Shown one piece after another: positions 54,472-64,000 of a stretch of DNA of 64,000 nt. The notes beneath the pieces are model-generated. The model worked only from the letters and a program-made list of their open reading frames with translations, was not told the origin of the DNA and made no database searches. The DNA lies in the NCBI GenBank assembly GCA_039105265.1, contig JAPFFF010000003.1:5518001-5582000 (forward strand), written 5' to 3'. How positions within the stretch are numbered: the first letter of the stretch is position 1; every line of letters begins with the position of its first letter. Position numbers and translations under genes: made by a program. The stretch is from Tritrichomonas musculus. Its lineage: Eukaryota > Parabasalia > Tritrichomonadida > Tritrichomonadidae.

Positions 54472-57400
54472 ATGAAGCCTCATTCGAAACCAATATCAGC
54501 TGAAAATGCAAATTTCATCAGTGAAATGGATGGAATAATCGCTGGCCTTAGAGCGGGTAGTCCAACTATGATCGACCAATGTCTAAATAAAATCAATTAT
54601 ATGTATGAATTCCTAATAAAAGCAGGGAAATTTCCTCCAGTTATTGACAAAAGCCTTGATTATCTATATATAGATTTTTTACCACAAGTTATCCCTCTTC
54701 TCATGAAAATGATATCTCCAGGTTCGATCGCTATTTTATCAATTAACATTGTTTTATTTGTCTCATATAAAATGGAGCATGGTGATCCATCATATACTAA
54801 ACTAATAAATTTATTTTTTGAAAATCAGTTTTTACTCGATTCGTTCAAAAACATGGAAAGGTCAGAAGCAAATCAGTATAATAAAACCATTTCTGGAAGT
54901 GTATCAAGTTACGCTGCTAATCCAGGCCAATGCCAATTTGTTATTAATCCACCATTACAAGGAGTTGATTTTATTTCTATTACCATTCAAAATTGTGCAA
55001 GACGATTAATGTTTACATATCTACTTACAAATTTAAAATCTTTAAAGAGTTTTGAAGGTTTCAGCGATGTTGCAAAAATGTTTGAATATTGTTCTGATAA
55101 TCTTCATCCAAACTTTCGTAAATTTTTATTTGATTTCATCGAAAAAAACATTATCAAAAAATCAAATCATGACGATCGATTCAACTCTCCATCTTCGCTT
55201 TTCATTCATAGAATATTGTTTTTAATCGCTATCGATAGTCGAATGAGAAGGCCATACTCAGAATTATACTTCACAGCAATTACCAAGTTCTTTCTCAATG
55301 GTTACACAGAGCAGCCATTATACGAAGTTCGATTAATAATGAGAAAAATACATAAACCAGAGGCTAAGATTATTGCTTTTATTTCATCTTTCCTTGAGGT
55401 TCTTTTCCATGAATATAAAGATGAATATAATGAGCTAATTAAAGAGATTGTTGATTATCTTAAATCAAACAGCAAACTAGAAAAAGAATTGATATGTACT
55501 GCATTGATTGGCAAATGGGATCTTTTTGTCAAACTTTTCAATATTTTTGAAGATTCATTTAATTATGAATTAATATATAATAAACTCAAAAATGAACCTG
55601 AGCTTACTCCATCTATGGCAAACAGTTTATTACTTTCAATTCCGAATTTGAGTGGAAAGATTGATGAAACCTCAGAAATTTTGCGAGCGATGAAATTTTC
55701 AGATGAATCATCAATTCCATTTCTCTCCAAATTGAGTGATTTAGACGACACACAAAGACTAGTTGAAGCCATCAACGAAATTATCGACAGAAAAGAAATA
55801 CAGAAGCCAGTAACCGCCACAATTATTTGTAAACTTGCAATAGGGAACAATTTGAAAATAGACTTTCCAAATTTGTCAAATTTAATCATTAATTTGATGA
55901 AAGGGAAAGAATTACTAACTATATTCAATGAGTATGAATTTTTAATGGTTTTGGATTTGCCACTCTTTGTTCATAGAGTTGGAAATGAAGAAGATTTGTT
56001 ACGTTTTTTGAGGGACCATTTTGTCACTCAAATTTATTTGGTCGAAAAAGAAGTATCTTCATTTAATCCATCACAAAAACTTATCAAGCTTCTTTTCGAC
56101 TCATTTGTTCTCTCAAATGAAATTGAGAACGATTTAATCCCTCATGAGTCTGACCGAAAATTGAAGTATTTTTCATTGATATATGATGCATTAGTTTTGT
56201 CATCGAAAAAGTTCCGCGATTCTTACGAAAGAATCTGTCCATTTGTGCAGAATATAGTAGTCAAGCAGCCCTCTTTAGTTATCAATTACATTGTCAACGA
56301 AATCAACTACAATGCTGATTTTCACAAAAAGTTGTTAGCAATTCAATGTCTCAATTTTTCAAAGGTCCCTTCAGAAATAATTCTGAATAAAATTGGTCGA
56401 TTAAATGATAAGAATTTATATCCTCTCTTCTTGTTCAGAAAGGTGTTAAATGAGACAAAACCATTGAGTTGTGATGAAGAAAACATAAAGGCTTTATATG
56501 ATGTTTTGAGAGGATATTTGGTCGATGCTCAAAAAAACTGGATGGAGCTTATTAAATACGAAAACAAGTGTCCTTTGTTAAAAGCCGTTGTAATTACGAT
56601 CTTATTACGTCTTCACTTTAAATCTACCAAAACAGATGATCCTGATTCATATGATATCCGAAGTCAAGAGATCACCGCACGAGGCCAAGAATTCATGAAT
56701 CTAGCCATAGACACGCAATTCTACCCATTATTAAGCACAATGATTAAAAACACTGAAATTCCAATCAATCCACGAAAAGTGACAAATCTGCCATTTTTCT
56801 TCTACAAAAAGTTATTCAACACACTGATTAACCGTGATTCAACCGATATTTACGGTTTGGCAGCTGCGTTAAAATTCTCAGATTCACAGAACATTCCGTT
56901 AGTAATGAGAAAGATCAATGAAAAGCCAGAAAAAGAAGTTCTCAAGATATCGACCCAAATCATTGCTGAATACCAGCGAATAGACAAATCAGAGATACTT
57001 GAAGCAGCTCTTAAATGTTTGCCGAAGTCAATCAATAAGTATCTTATATTGACATTTTTCTTTAGTCCTCAATTATGTCCTCTACTGAGGACAAAAAATG
57101 TCATTCAAACGTTCTTCTCACTTTTTTATGAAGACACAGTTCAAATCCTCAAATTTTACGATACAAATAAATGTGCATCAATATCGTATGATAGATGTGG
57201 ATTTGAAGACAACAGTGGAAACTTTCATGCAAGTACAATTTTTCAAGTTTTCTCGTCATTTTTGCCACTTTTTGAGAAGTATCATACAATTGAGAACAAA
57301 TTTATGAACGTTTTGAAATTGCTTGAATTCGGTGACCTTCCTTTCTACTCAGGATCATTAGATGACGGTTTCTTTGAAAGCGAACATGATGCTGCGGAAT

Positions 57401-58587
57401 CATGGGAACATGTAATATCAACGTTGCTTACTGATGAGCAAAAGAAATTGTTTGAATTTGAATTGAATCATACAATTCAACATACAGTATTTTTGCCTTC
57501 GTCAACAAAGAGTATAAATCGTTTCATGGATGAAAATGGAGCGAAATTCACTGAGCTTCCAACAATTATGTGTTTTAAGTTCGAAAAGACTGTTAATTTG
57601 GATGTTATTGAGCCTATAATATCATTTAAAGCACCTAATTTAAATCTCAAAATTGAAGAGGAAGAGGAAGTTGAAAGTGAAGTTCCTTTTGAATATAATT
57701 TTCAGGCGGCCGTTTATTATGATAATGATGAATTTATGTCAATAATTAAGAATGGCGCTGGTAATTTAGTTCAATGTCGAGATAAGTTTTGTGAATTCGT
57801 TGGTACTATCAAGCCACAAAACGTATATATGCTTATTTATCAAAAAGTTAATAAAAGTATTAATTATATTGATTCACCAAAAGTTTGGAATATGTTCTCA
57901 GAAACAGAAAAGAAAGCTATTGCTCCAATTAGTTTATCTGCAACTAAAGCAATAAATAGTACTAGTATCGATTGGACAAAATTTAAACTAGATCATAATT
58001 ATTTAAGGCTCTCAATTTTATTGTTTAGAAAATATGACGTAAAAATGCCGCTAGAAGTTTTATCAATTACTGAAAATTTCTCGGAGTATGTTTATCATAT
58101 TGTATTTGAAGAAAATGATTTTCAATTCTTTTTCGATGCTCCTGAAATGTTCACGCATGTAATGATGATGTATCCAGATCGACAAAAATTAATTAAAACG
58201 CTTGTTCAGTTTTCGGGTGACGATCAACACTTATGTTGCGCCCTTTGTTTACTTTTTTCAATTCAAATGACGAGTAAAGAAGCTTTTGAAGTTTTGAAAA
58301 GATTTGATGATAAAGTACTTACTCATGCAACTGCTGTTCCCTCTTTTCCAAACTTCTTCTTTCATGCTTTAAGGTCAAACCCTGATAGAAAAGATGTATT
58401 AAATTTACTCAAAAGCGACAGTGTTAAATCAACTATATTACCACTTGACGATTATTCATTGATTCCATTTTTAATTCCGATAACTGATAATGTTTTAAGA
58501 GCAGTTATATCATATTCTTCAAAACAATTTGTAACTGAACTTTTAAGACAAGCAAAGCAAGCACAGAACAATTCCGAGCAAAAATAA
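54472..58587 (+). CDS. Large helical protein with a USP-like (ubiquitin protease) fold lacking active-site motifs
   Basis: 1371 residues. Residues 1-870 are helical HEAT/ARM-like. About 930-1125 resembles the second half of a ubiquitin-specific protease domain. H-D-A-A-E-S-W-E-H-V-I-S-T-L-L (about 971) matches the Q-D-A-x-E-F-L-x-x-L-L-x-x-L helix. E-L-P-T-I-M-C-F-K-F-E-K (about 1028) matches L-P-x-x-L-x-x-x-L-K-R-F. Y-N-F-Q-A-A-V-Y-Y (about 1075) and V-Y-M-L-I-Y-Q-K-V (about 1118) match the Y-x-L-x-A-V-x-x-H and A-Y-x-L-F-Y-x-R strands. The G-H-Y histidine motif reads N-D-E-F-M-S, and no L-G-N-T-C-Y cysteine box is visible upstream. Giant USPs such as USP9X, USP24 and USP34 have this helical-USP-helical order. 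It may bind ubiquitin or scaffold without cleaving. A non-USP helical protein is the alternative. Confidence 0.5.
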   Translation: MKPHSKPISAENANFISEMDGIIAGLRAGSPTMIDQCLNKINYMYEFLIKAGKFPPVIDKSLDYLYIDFLPQVIPLLMKMISPGSIAILSINIVLFVSYKMEHGDPSYTKLINLFFENQFLLDSFKNMERSEANQYNKTISGSVSSYAANPGQCQFVINPPLQGVDFISITIQNCARRLMFTYLLTNLKSLKSFEGFSDVAKMFEYCSDNLHPNFRKFLFDFIEKNIIKKSNHDDRFNSPSSLFIHRILFLIAIDSRMRRPYSELYFTAITKFFLNGYTEQPLYEVRLIMRKIHKPEAKIIAFISSFLEVLFHEYKDEYNELIKEIVDYLKSNSKLEKELICTALIGKWDLFVKLFNIFEDSFNYELIYNKLKNEPELTPSMANSLLLSIPNLSGKIDETSEILRAMKFSDESSIPFLSKLSDLDDTQRLVEAINEIIDRKEIQKPVTATIICKLAIGNNLKIDFPNLSNLIINLMKGKELLTIFNEYEFLMVLDLPLFVHRVGNEEDLLRFLRDHFVTQIYLVEKEVSSFNPSQKLIKLLFDSFVLSNEIENDLIPHESDRKLKYFSLIYDALVLSSKKFRDSYERICPFVQNIVVKQPSLVINYIVNEINYNADFHKKLLAIQCLNFSKVPSEIILNKIGRLNDKNLYPLFLFRKVLNETKPLSCDEENIKALYDVLRGYLVDAQKNWMELIKYENKCPLLKAVVITILLRLHFKSTKTDDPDSYDIRSQEITARGQEFMNLAIDTQFYPLLSTMIKNTEIPINPRKVTNLPFFFYKKLFNTLINRDSTDIYGLAAALKFSDSQNIPLVMRKINEKPEKEVLKISTQIIAEYQRIDKSEILEAALKCLPKSINKYLILTFFFSPQLCPLLRTKNVIQTFFSLFYEDTVQILKFYDTNKCASISYDRCGFEDNSGNFHASTIFQVFSSFLPLFEKYHTIENKFMNVLKLLEFGDLPFYSGSLDDGFFESEHDAAESWEHVISTLLTDEQKKLFEFELNHTIQHTVFLPSSTKSINRFMDENGAKFTELPTIMCFKFEKTVNLDVIEPIISFKAPNLNLKIEEEEEVESEVPFEYNFQAAVYYDNDEFMSIIKNGAGNLVQCRDKFCEFVGTIKPQNVYMLIYQKVNKSINYIDSPKVWNMFSETEKKAIAPISLSATKAINSTSIDWTKFKLDHNYLRLSILLFRKYDVKMPLEVLSITENFSEYVYHIVFEENDFQFFFDAPEMFTHVMMMYPDRQKLIKTLVQFSGDDQHLCCALCLLFSIQMTSKEAFEVLKRFDDKVLTHATAVPSFPNFFFHALRSNPDRKDVLNLLKSDSVKSTILPLDDYSLIPFLIPITDNVLRAVISYSSKQFVTELLRQAKQAQNNSEQK

Positions 58588-58693
58588 AAAATATAAATAA
58601 AAAATTGAATATCTATCACAAAAAGTTGCTTTTTATTACAAAATTGAATGACATTAATTTAATGATATTAATTTTTTTTTTATCTCAAAAGAT

Positions 58694-59287
58694 TTAATCT
58701 GTTTTGGTTTTTTGTTTCTGTGGTTGTATTTTTTCTTCTACATATTTACGAACTGACTGAATTTGCAAAATTTTTGGTAGAAAAAATAATAAATGATAAA
58801 CAAAAAAGCTAAACCAAAAGGTTCCAATTATGGTAAAGAAAACAAATAATAGGCATAAAATACAAACTATATATAATTCAACTTTTAAAGTTGGTTTCTC
58901 TATAATTTTCAGCACATATAAAAAAAACTGATGAGCCTGTTGTCGAATGAAAAGGGAAATATCCCTTAGATCATTTAATGCTTGAATTCTATAGGCTTCT
59001 CGTTCATTTTCATCTGGAAATTCTGGAAATAAATAAGAATTAATGTATACACCAAAAATCGACCAAAATAGCCTAACTATATAAAATATGATAATAAGAT
59101 ATATCACTGTTGAAACAAATTCTAAATCCATATGATAAATTGAAATAAAAATTAGCTCTGTAATGATAATTGAAAAAAGAAGAGCAAGAGGACAACGCCA
59201 TGAAGTAACATCGTAAATTTTAACAGCTATATTTTCATCAATTATTGAAGTTGCAAGGCCATTAGGTTGATTGTCATTCTGTCTCAT
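58694..59287 (-). CDS. Reticulon-like ER membrane-shaping protein
   Basis: 197 residues from the first ATG; the frame opens 9 bp earlier at GTG. Reticulons insert two long hydrophobic hairpins into the cytosolic leaflet of tubular ER and bend it. Near residue 24 the sequence K-I-Y-D-V-T-S-W-R-C-P matches the reticulon start (V-x-D-L-L-Y-W-R-N-P). A hydrophobic hairpin follows at about 33-80, then a 50-residue hydrophilic loop, a second hydrophobic region at about 131-172, then F-F-L-P-K-I-L...Y-V-E-E-K-I as in the family's L-P-x-x-Y-x-x-x-x-x-x-I. The tail is basic (K-Q-K-T-K-T-D). It is convergent with the USP-like gene (106 bp). Confidence 0.65.
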   Translation of the reverse strand: MRQNDNQPNGLATSIIDENIAVKIYDVTSWRCPLALLFSIIITELIFISIYHMDLEFVSTVIYLIIIFYIVRLFWSIFGVYINSYLFPEFPDENEREAYRIQALNDLRDISLFIRQQAHQFFLYVLKIIEKPTLKVELYIVCILCLLFVFFTIIGTFWFSFFVYHLLFFLPKILQIQSVRKYVEEKIQPQKQKTKTD

Positions 59288-59502
59288 ATATTTCACAAAT
59301 TTCTTTGATAAAATTTTATTTCACAATTTTTCTTGAATGAATAAAAAAAAGGATATTCATTTGGAATATATTTAAAAAGTAATAATGAATATGATTTATA
59401 GGTAATTTTAAAAAAATAACACATATATGAAAAACTAATTAAATTTGATGTAAAGATAACCACTTTTTTGGCATGGCTATTTGCTTCTTTTCCAAACGAG
59501 TT

Positions 59503-61218
59503 TTATTGATAATTTATAACAATCGATTTGATGATTTTCTTTGATTTTGGAGGTGAGTAAGAATGATCTGTAATAATTATTTGGGGCAATAATATTGAGC
59601 CTGTTAGAAGTGGAACCAATTTTAGTGAAAGTTCTTTTGATTGATTTTTAAATAAATACAAGTTTTTAGTTTCTAAAGGTCCTTGTATGAAAAAATTATC
59701 TGATGGTATAATAAGGATAGAAACTTGGCAAACTTCAGGGTTATCATTATCTGAATATCCATTTCTATTGAACTTTAACTTCATTTCAAATTCTTTAAAA
59801 ATTGGGGAACCAGATGGACAATCTATATCAATTGAGAAATTTCGGTTTGCATTTACAATAGAATGCATTTTCATAGTAAATACAGCCTTATCTATTTCTT
59901 CTGTTTGGTACTCAACATTAATATCATAAAGCCCAGCTGTCGAAATTTCACCAATAAAAGTGTATTTCTCAAATGGTAAAATGTCAAAAGGTTTACTTTC
60001 TGAATCATCCTCGAAAAATGATGAAGGATTGATTTTCAAGATTTTTATGGGGATCTTAATGTTGTTTTGAAGAGAAGCTTCAACATAAACATTCTTCCCT
60101 TCTTCAATTGCTGGAGGTTCATTTGGTGGGATAATCATGTAATTTTCATCGTATAATTGAAGATTAGCAATGAATGGTGATTGAAAATCAAACGAAAAAG
60201 TTTTTTGAAAATTACCTATTCCAGATATTGAGGTTCCAAAACTGTATTTAAATATAACTGGATTAAAAATAGGTGTAAGAGTATGAACTAATAAGTTTAA
60301 TTCTATGGACTGCTTAGGCTCAATATCTGGAAGATTAATCGTTTTGCCGATTTCAATGTTTGTGTTATTATAAGTGCCTGTAATGGTTAAAGGAATCATA
60401 GGATTTTCTGTTGTAAATAAAACATTCAACTTTTCAATTTTTTGATTATCAGCTGTTAATGTTACTGAAAATGGTAAATCGGTACTAATTATGCATATTT
60501 TGGGTATTTTTCCCTCAACTTTGCAAGCTTTTTCGTCTGGAATAACATTAATTACTTTGTTCCTGATAGAAAGTCTAACAAATATTTTTTTAATTTGTAT
60601 TATGATAGCTACAATACGTTCTTTGGAAATTGAATGTGGTAAGTTTCTTTCAATTGATATACGCTTGGTTAGTTTCGGCGATAGTTCAAATTTTTGTTGA
60701 ATTTTCATAATTTCTTCTTCATTTGATGATTTACCTTCATGAGTAAAAACTAAACTGAAATTAGAAATTTCTATTGATTGTGGTAAATGTGATAAAAATG
60801 AAATTAGAATTGTTGGCTTATTTCCAGCAACAACATTATATTGGTTGTAATTAATGTCAATATCGATCGGGAAAAAAAATGTTTGAAGTCCCTCGAAAGA
60901 AATTAAAAGATCGCTTTGAGAATCAATAAAGTTATTCAATTTCGTAAAAGTATTTTCTGGTTTCTGTGGGCGTAGTTTTGGTGATAGGAGCATAAAATAA
61001 TCTGAGCATATGGAACTAAATTTAGATAGTTTTAATGCTGCAAATAAATGCTCTGTTAAAATGGTGGTTAAAAGAGGCGAAAAATTTAAATCCATTATTT
61101 TTGATATTAAAGGTGATGATTGAGCAAATGAATCTTGATAATTTCCTTGAGTGTTAAGAGTTTTGCAGTAATTAATTTGATTAATAATATTGTTTCTATC
61201 AATTGGAGCACTATTCAT
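59503..61218 (-). CDS. TRAPP tethering complex subunit, TRAPPC10/TRAPPC11 (Trs130/gryzun) type
   Basis: 571 residues. TRAPP complexes are vesicle tethers and Rab exchange factors at the Golgi. The N-terminal 90 residues are helical TPR-like (N-Y-Q-D-S-F-A-Q-S-S-P-L-I-S-K...L-L-T-T-I-L-T-E-H-L). The rest is a series of Ig-like beta domains, as in the C-terminal half of Trs130/TRAPPC10 and TRAPPC11. The last block, F-F-I-Q-G-P-L-E-T-K-N-L-Y...L-S-L-K-L-V-P-L-L-T-G-S-I-L-L-P, is the characteristic family end (L-x-x-x-L-x-P-L-x-x-G-x-x-x-L-P). It is half the usual length, so the N-terminal foie-gras/TRAPP-core half is missing or reduced. No membrane segment. Confidence 0.55.
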   Translation of the reverse strand: MNSAPIDRNNIINQINYCKTLNTQGNYQDSFAQSSPLISKIMDLNFSPLLTTILTEHLFAALKLSKFSSICSDYFMLLSPKLRPQKPENTFTKLNNFIDSQSDLLISFEGLQTFFFPIDIDINYNQYNVVAGNKPTILISFLSHLPQSIEISNFSLVFTHEGKSSNEEEIMKIQQKFELSPKLTKRISIERNLPHSISKERIVAIIIQIKKIFVRLSIRNKVINVIPDEKACKVEGKIPKICIISTDLPFSVTLTADNQKIEKLNVLFTTENPMIPLTITGTYNNTNIEIGKTINLPDIEPKQSIELNLLVHTLTPIFNPVIFKYSFGTSISGIGNFQKTFSFDFQSPFIANLQLYDENYMIIPPNEPPAIEEGKNVYVEASLQNNIKIPIKILKINPSSFFEDDSESKPFDILPFEKYTFIGEISTAGLYDINVEYQTEEIDKAVFTMKMHSIVNANRNFSIDIDCPSGSPIFKEFEMKLKFNRNGYSDNDNPEVCQVSILIIPSDNFFIQGPLETKNLYLFKNQSKELSLKLVPLLTGSILLPQIIITDHSYSPPKSKKIIKSIVINYQ

Positions 61219-61605
61219 GTTAATTTGAGATAATAAATTTGATGTAGCTTATTGAATTATTTCAATTTTTTTGAAAAAATGAAATGATTTTTTTCTCATG
61301 TTTAATAATGTATTCATCAAATTAATAATATAAATGAAGGTTTTATATTGGGATGATTTGCAAATTATTGGATTCATCTTTGGTGAATGCCAATTTATGT
61401 TGAATAATATGTTTATATAACAGAAGCAATCGCCTTACAGCAAGTGTTGTTGAAATTGATACACTTTCAAATAGAACTATAAACTTTTTTCTAATTAAAA
61501 ACGATGGACTTTAAATCGTTGTTGAGATTGGGGAGAAAAACCATTTGTTACATGTTAAATCCCTAACAGCTCTTGCTTTTCCTACATCACATTCGAGAAT
61601 AAAAT
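61219..61605. other. Spacer between the TRAPP gene and the transposase remnant
   Basis: It contains the presumed TRAPP promoter (minus strand). A short inverted word, AACGAT...ATCGTT, lies near 61500-61522, close to where the left end of the transposon may be. No gene seen. Confidence 0.4.
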
Positions 61606-62520
61606 CATATGCGGAGGGGAATGTATACAAAGCCAGCTTGTTTGAAAGCCCTAGTAACATTGGAAGGAACTGCTGCCCTTACCCATGAATTCACAATTGA
61701 TACAATATGATTGGTGCATGGGCTTAGCTCTTCTATAGTTCTCTGAGATATTATTAAACTTTTTTGAACTAAGAATATACACAGGTCAAGTACTTGAACT
61801 TGATCTGAGGAATTGGGGGTTTTAAAAACAGGAATGAAATCGTGATAACTGCATTCATCAAAAAGAAATCAGAAAAGTGACTTGTGCATCCGTCCAACAA
61901 TAAAATAGCAGGATTATATCCTTCAACCTTGAGAGCTACTTCAATAGTTTTCCTTGTGATAACAACAAAAGGTTTCAACGAACTCCCATCAACATTAAAG
62001 CAGCCTAAGAGAGTGGCACAGTCACTGGCTCTATCAACACCTATTTTAGTAGAGTTTTCGTCAACTGATGCTGTAACGATAACTTTTTCCGAAAGTTTTT
62101 CTGCCCATCTTTGGTTCCCACATTCATCAACAATGAAGCAGAAAGCTCTTGGTATTTTTTGTTTAAAAATGGTATTCAAGTTGTCATAATAATCTGTTAT
62201 GTTTCAATTCAATATTTATTCTTTTTTCTTCATTAGGATAACCGATAATATTTTTACAGTATTTCATTCGTTTAAAATTATGATGAAATGTATTGTTGCA
62301 TATAATTTTTTATATTTTTAATAAATCCAATTAGATAAATTAGATAGAGTTGGAGGCTCATGATTTTCCCAATCTTGCTTAATTTCTTCAGGGCGATGAT
62401 CTCACAGACTATCTCTACATTAAACAAAACTAATTTCAAAAGTTGATCAATTTTCAAGTAATTGTTTAATAATAGGATATATAATGCCAAAAGCTTTAGT
62501 AGTCTTTCGCTGATTTGGCA
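61606..62520 (-). pseudogene. Broken DDE transposase, pogo/Tigger-like (DDE_1)
   Basis: The core at 61769-62179 reads F-I-V-D-E-C-G-N-Q-R-W-A (first acidic residue), T-L-L-G-C-F-N-V-D-G-S-S-L-K-P-F-V-V-I-T and L-L-L-D-G-C-T-S-H-F-S-D (second Asp), then F-L-K-P-P. At a C-run (plus strand 61814-61819) the frame shifts. The expected continuation V-Q-V-L-D-L-C-I-F (third Asp, 35 residues after the second) and a W-V-R-A-A-V...F-K-Q-A-G-F tail lie in another frame down to about 61610. The core has no ATG of its own. Upstream, 62180-62520 carries scattered helix-turn-helix-like pieces in several frames. DD35D spacing fits the Tc1/mariner-pogo superfamily. Terminal inverted repeats were not found. 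Confidence 0.65.
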
Positions 62521-63389
62521 GATACTTAATACTTAAGATGGTGAAATCTTGGTTTTCGATTTCTGAGAGGCCTCGAAAATGTTTGAAATTGTAAATTTAA
62601 AGGATTCATCATATCTTTTTGATTCCTTAGTATTTTTTTTATTTTATAAAATGGTTTTAATTTTTTTTATGTTGCTATGGTTTTGGCCCTATGAATAAAA
62701 AGATACACCAATTCGAAAAATGACGTTAACCCCTTAATTTTTTGGTTCTGAAAAAGTTCATACGATAAGACTTTTTTTTTCGTATTATCTCTCATCCCTA
62801 TCATAAATGCATAGAAATATGTCACCATATTTGCTCATTTCATAAAAAAATAAACAAAGATACATATTGACTGCCTTCCTTTTTAGATAATGCAAATAAT
62901 CCAATAAATTCTATTTTTTTGAAAAACATTAAAGAAAAATCTTTATGAAGTATTAATTTAAAGAAATTATAATTTTATGAAATAGCTATTAGAATTTCTA
63001 CCGATAGTTTTGAGATAAACCCCCCTACCAAAAGAAATACCCTAGAAGATGCATAGTTTTGAGATGAACCTACCATTTTTATTGAAAATATTGAATGGTT
63101 TATAGTTTTCAAAATTATTTTTTATTAACAAAGTGACGAATTTTATAAAAGAAGATGCATAAACAAAGATTAATGTAAGTTCCAAAGAATCAGATTCGAG
63201 TAAATACGAAGAACAACACGCAAATGCTTTTAACAATTTCGAAACATGTTTCTCAAATCACACTTTCGAAGTTCCAAAGAATCAGATTCGATTAAATACG
63301 AGCATGCTGATAAGGAATAGAATTTGATGTGTTAATGACCTGAACGGCGAAACATGTACCAACATTGTTATATAAAATAATTAATATTT
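62521..63389. other. Spacer without a credible gene
   Basis: AT-rich. A 64-codon frame on the minus strand at 63042-63236 overlaps a direct repeat and has no family signal. It contains the 31-bp repeat pair described separately and may include the right flank of the transposon. Confidence 0.4.
63179..63301 (+). repeat. 31-bp direct repeat, 92 bp apart
   Basis: GTTCCAAAGAATCAGATTCG followed by (A)(G/T)TAAATACGA occurs at 63179-63209 and 63271-63301 with one mismatch. AAACATGT words also flank the second copy. Confidence 0.75.
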
Positions 63390-63698
63390 TTAATGATCAT
63401 CATTGTCACTATGATCTTCATAAATGTTCAATTTTCTTTCAAACAAATACTCTTTTCCATGATCCTTTATTTTATATTTATGATCTATTGTAGAAGAAAA
63501 TGTTAATTTGGTGCAGTTAAGCCCTGATAAAAAAATGATAATATCAGATGGAGAAAAAATTTTTGTTTCATTCTTAATATCGCTAAATAAAAATAAAGAG
63601 TGTTTTGGAATCAATATTGTTTGTAAGGAATTCATGTCATTATTAATTCGAACACCGAAAAGATTATCATCGTTGGTGAGAATAGGTATTTGATTCAT
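63390..63698 (-). CDS. Small unrecognised protein
   Basis: 102 residues from an ATG, ending with an acidic tail (E-D-H-S-D-N-D-D-H). It has alternating short hydrophobic stretches (L-F-L-F-S-D-I, D-I-I-I-F-L-S-G-L), no signal peptide and no domain that I recognise. TCAT overlaps the start codon region, compatible with a very short leader. It could be a real small gene or the N-terminal stub of a larger decayed gene; nothing in the surroundings decides this. Confidence 0.35.
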   Translation of the reverse strand: MNQIPILTNDDNLFGVRINNDMNSLQTILIPKHSLFLFSDIKNETKIFSPSDIIIFLSGLNCTKLTFSSTIDHKYKIKDHGKEYLFERKLNIYEDHSDNDDH

Positions 63699-64000
63699 AT
63701 GAAATTGTATACGAAAAAATACGTTATGTATTTAAGAAATTATATGTAAAAAACTAATTTAAATTTGTTTGAACTACTTGTTTGGCTTACTATGAAGTCT
63801 GAATGAACAATATCTTCTTGACGAACTACATCTTCTAGTTGAACTAAATTCTTCTAAATGATTTTTTAAATATTGATGACGATCAACTTTATGATCGTTT
63901 TTCATTCAAAAAAAAAAAAAAAAAGAGCATTTTGAATGCCAAAAAAGACTTAGATAATAAATCGAGGCCCAACAGCCGAACATTTAGCCTCTCAAAAGAG
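63699..64000. other. Window end, no gene seen
   Basis: It includes a poly-A run of about 18 at 63907-63924 and an imperfect tandem of CTTCTTGACGAACTACAT-like words near 63810-63860. The last 40 bases (ATCGAGGCCCAACAGCCGAA) are less AT-rich and may be the edge of another gene or element. Confidence 0.35.

Noticed and set aside
62278-62490. 70-codon minus-strand frame
   Set aside because: Lies within the eroded N-terminal part of the transposase remnant; other frames there fit the transposon better.
63042-63236. 64-codon minus-strand frame
   Set aside because: It overlaps one copy of the 31-bp repeat, has no recognisable motif and no initiator.
63940-64000. Less AT-rich window edge, considered as a tRNA or the start of a virus-like element
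   Set aside because: No cloverleaf or B-box seen, and too little sequence to assign an element.

Overview
The window looks like nuclear DNA of an anaerobic flagellate of the parabasalid (trichomonad) type, probably closer to Tritrichomonas/Trichomonas than to any other protist group. The reasons are: very AT-rich spacers; intron-free genes of up to 23 kb; the standard genetic code; a radial-spoke head gene, so the cell has flagella; a giant heptad coiled-coil gene of the kind usually labelled 'viral A-type inclusion protein' in Trichomonas; a decayed BspA-type leucine-rich repeat; and TCATT initiator-like motifs 7-26 nt upstream of some start codons. The species is an inference.

Layout. 1-6.1 kb: a compact run of small housekeeping genes: a low-molecular-weight tyrosine phosphatase homologue, a PAP2-like membrane protein, Fcf1/Utp24 (rRNA processing), radial spoke head RSP4/6 with a divergent coiled-coil gene, and a SAPS-type phosphatase-regulatory-like protein. 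6.1-7.0 kb: spacer with a BspA fossil. 7.0-14.8 kb: one 2597-residue RRM protein whose acidic tail carries about 20-25 phospho-SIM-like motifs in five modules. 14.8-17.1 kb: spacer holding a short DNA transposon (864 bp, 11-bp terminal inverted repeats, 9-bp target duplication). 17.1-19.1 kb: an unrecognised helical protein. 19.5-42.9 kb: a single 7789-residue coiled-coil protein built from 28-residue units.

43.1-50.5 kb: Ctu2/Ncs2 (tRNA thiolation) head-to-head with a Furry/Tao3-like scaffold across only 55 bp. 50.7-54.2 kb: a Rab GTPase, a small secreted orphan, a long spacer and a J-domain protein. 54.5-61.2 kb: a large protein with a USP-like fold that lacks the catalytic histidine motif, a reticulon-like ER protein and a TRAPP-complex-like trafficking subunit. 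61.6-62.5 kb: a broken pogo/Tigger-like DDE transposase. 62.5-64 kb: sparse, with one small orphan gene.

There is no operon. Genes lie on both strands with short divergent spacers. Themes are membrane traffic (Rab, reticulon, TRAPP), cell architecture (Furry, giant coiled coil, radial spoke) and RNA metabolism (Fcf1, Ctu2, RRM protein). The two strongest leads are the RRM/multi-SIM scaffold, a candidate multivalent SUMO-binding RNA-associated platform, and a recurring loss of catalytic residues in enzyme folds (PAP2-like, USP-like, and partly the LMW phosphatase and the Rab). All family assignments were made by reading motifs; no database search was run.
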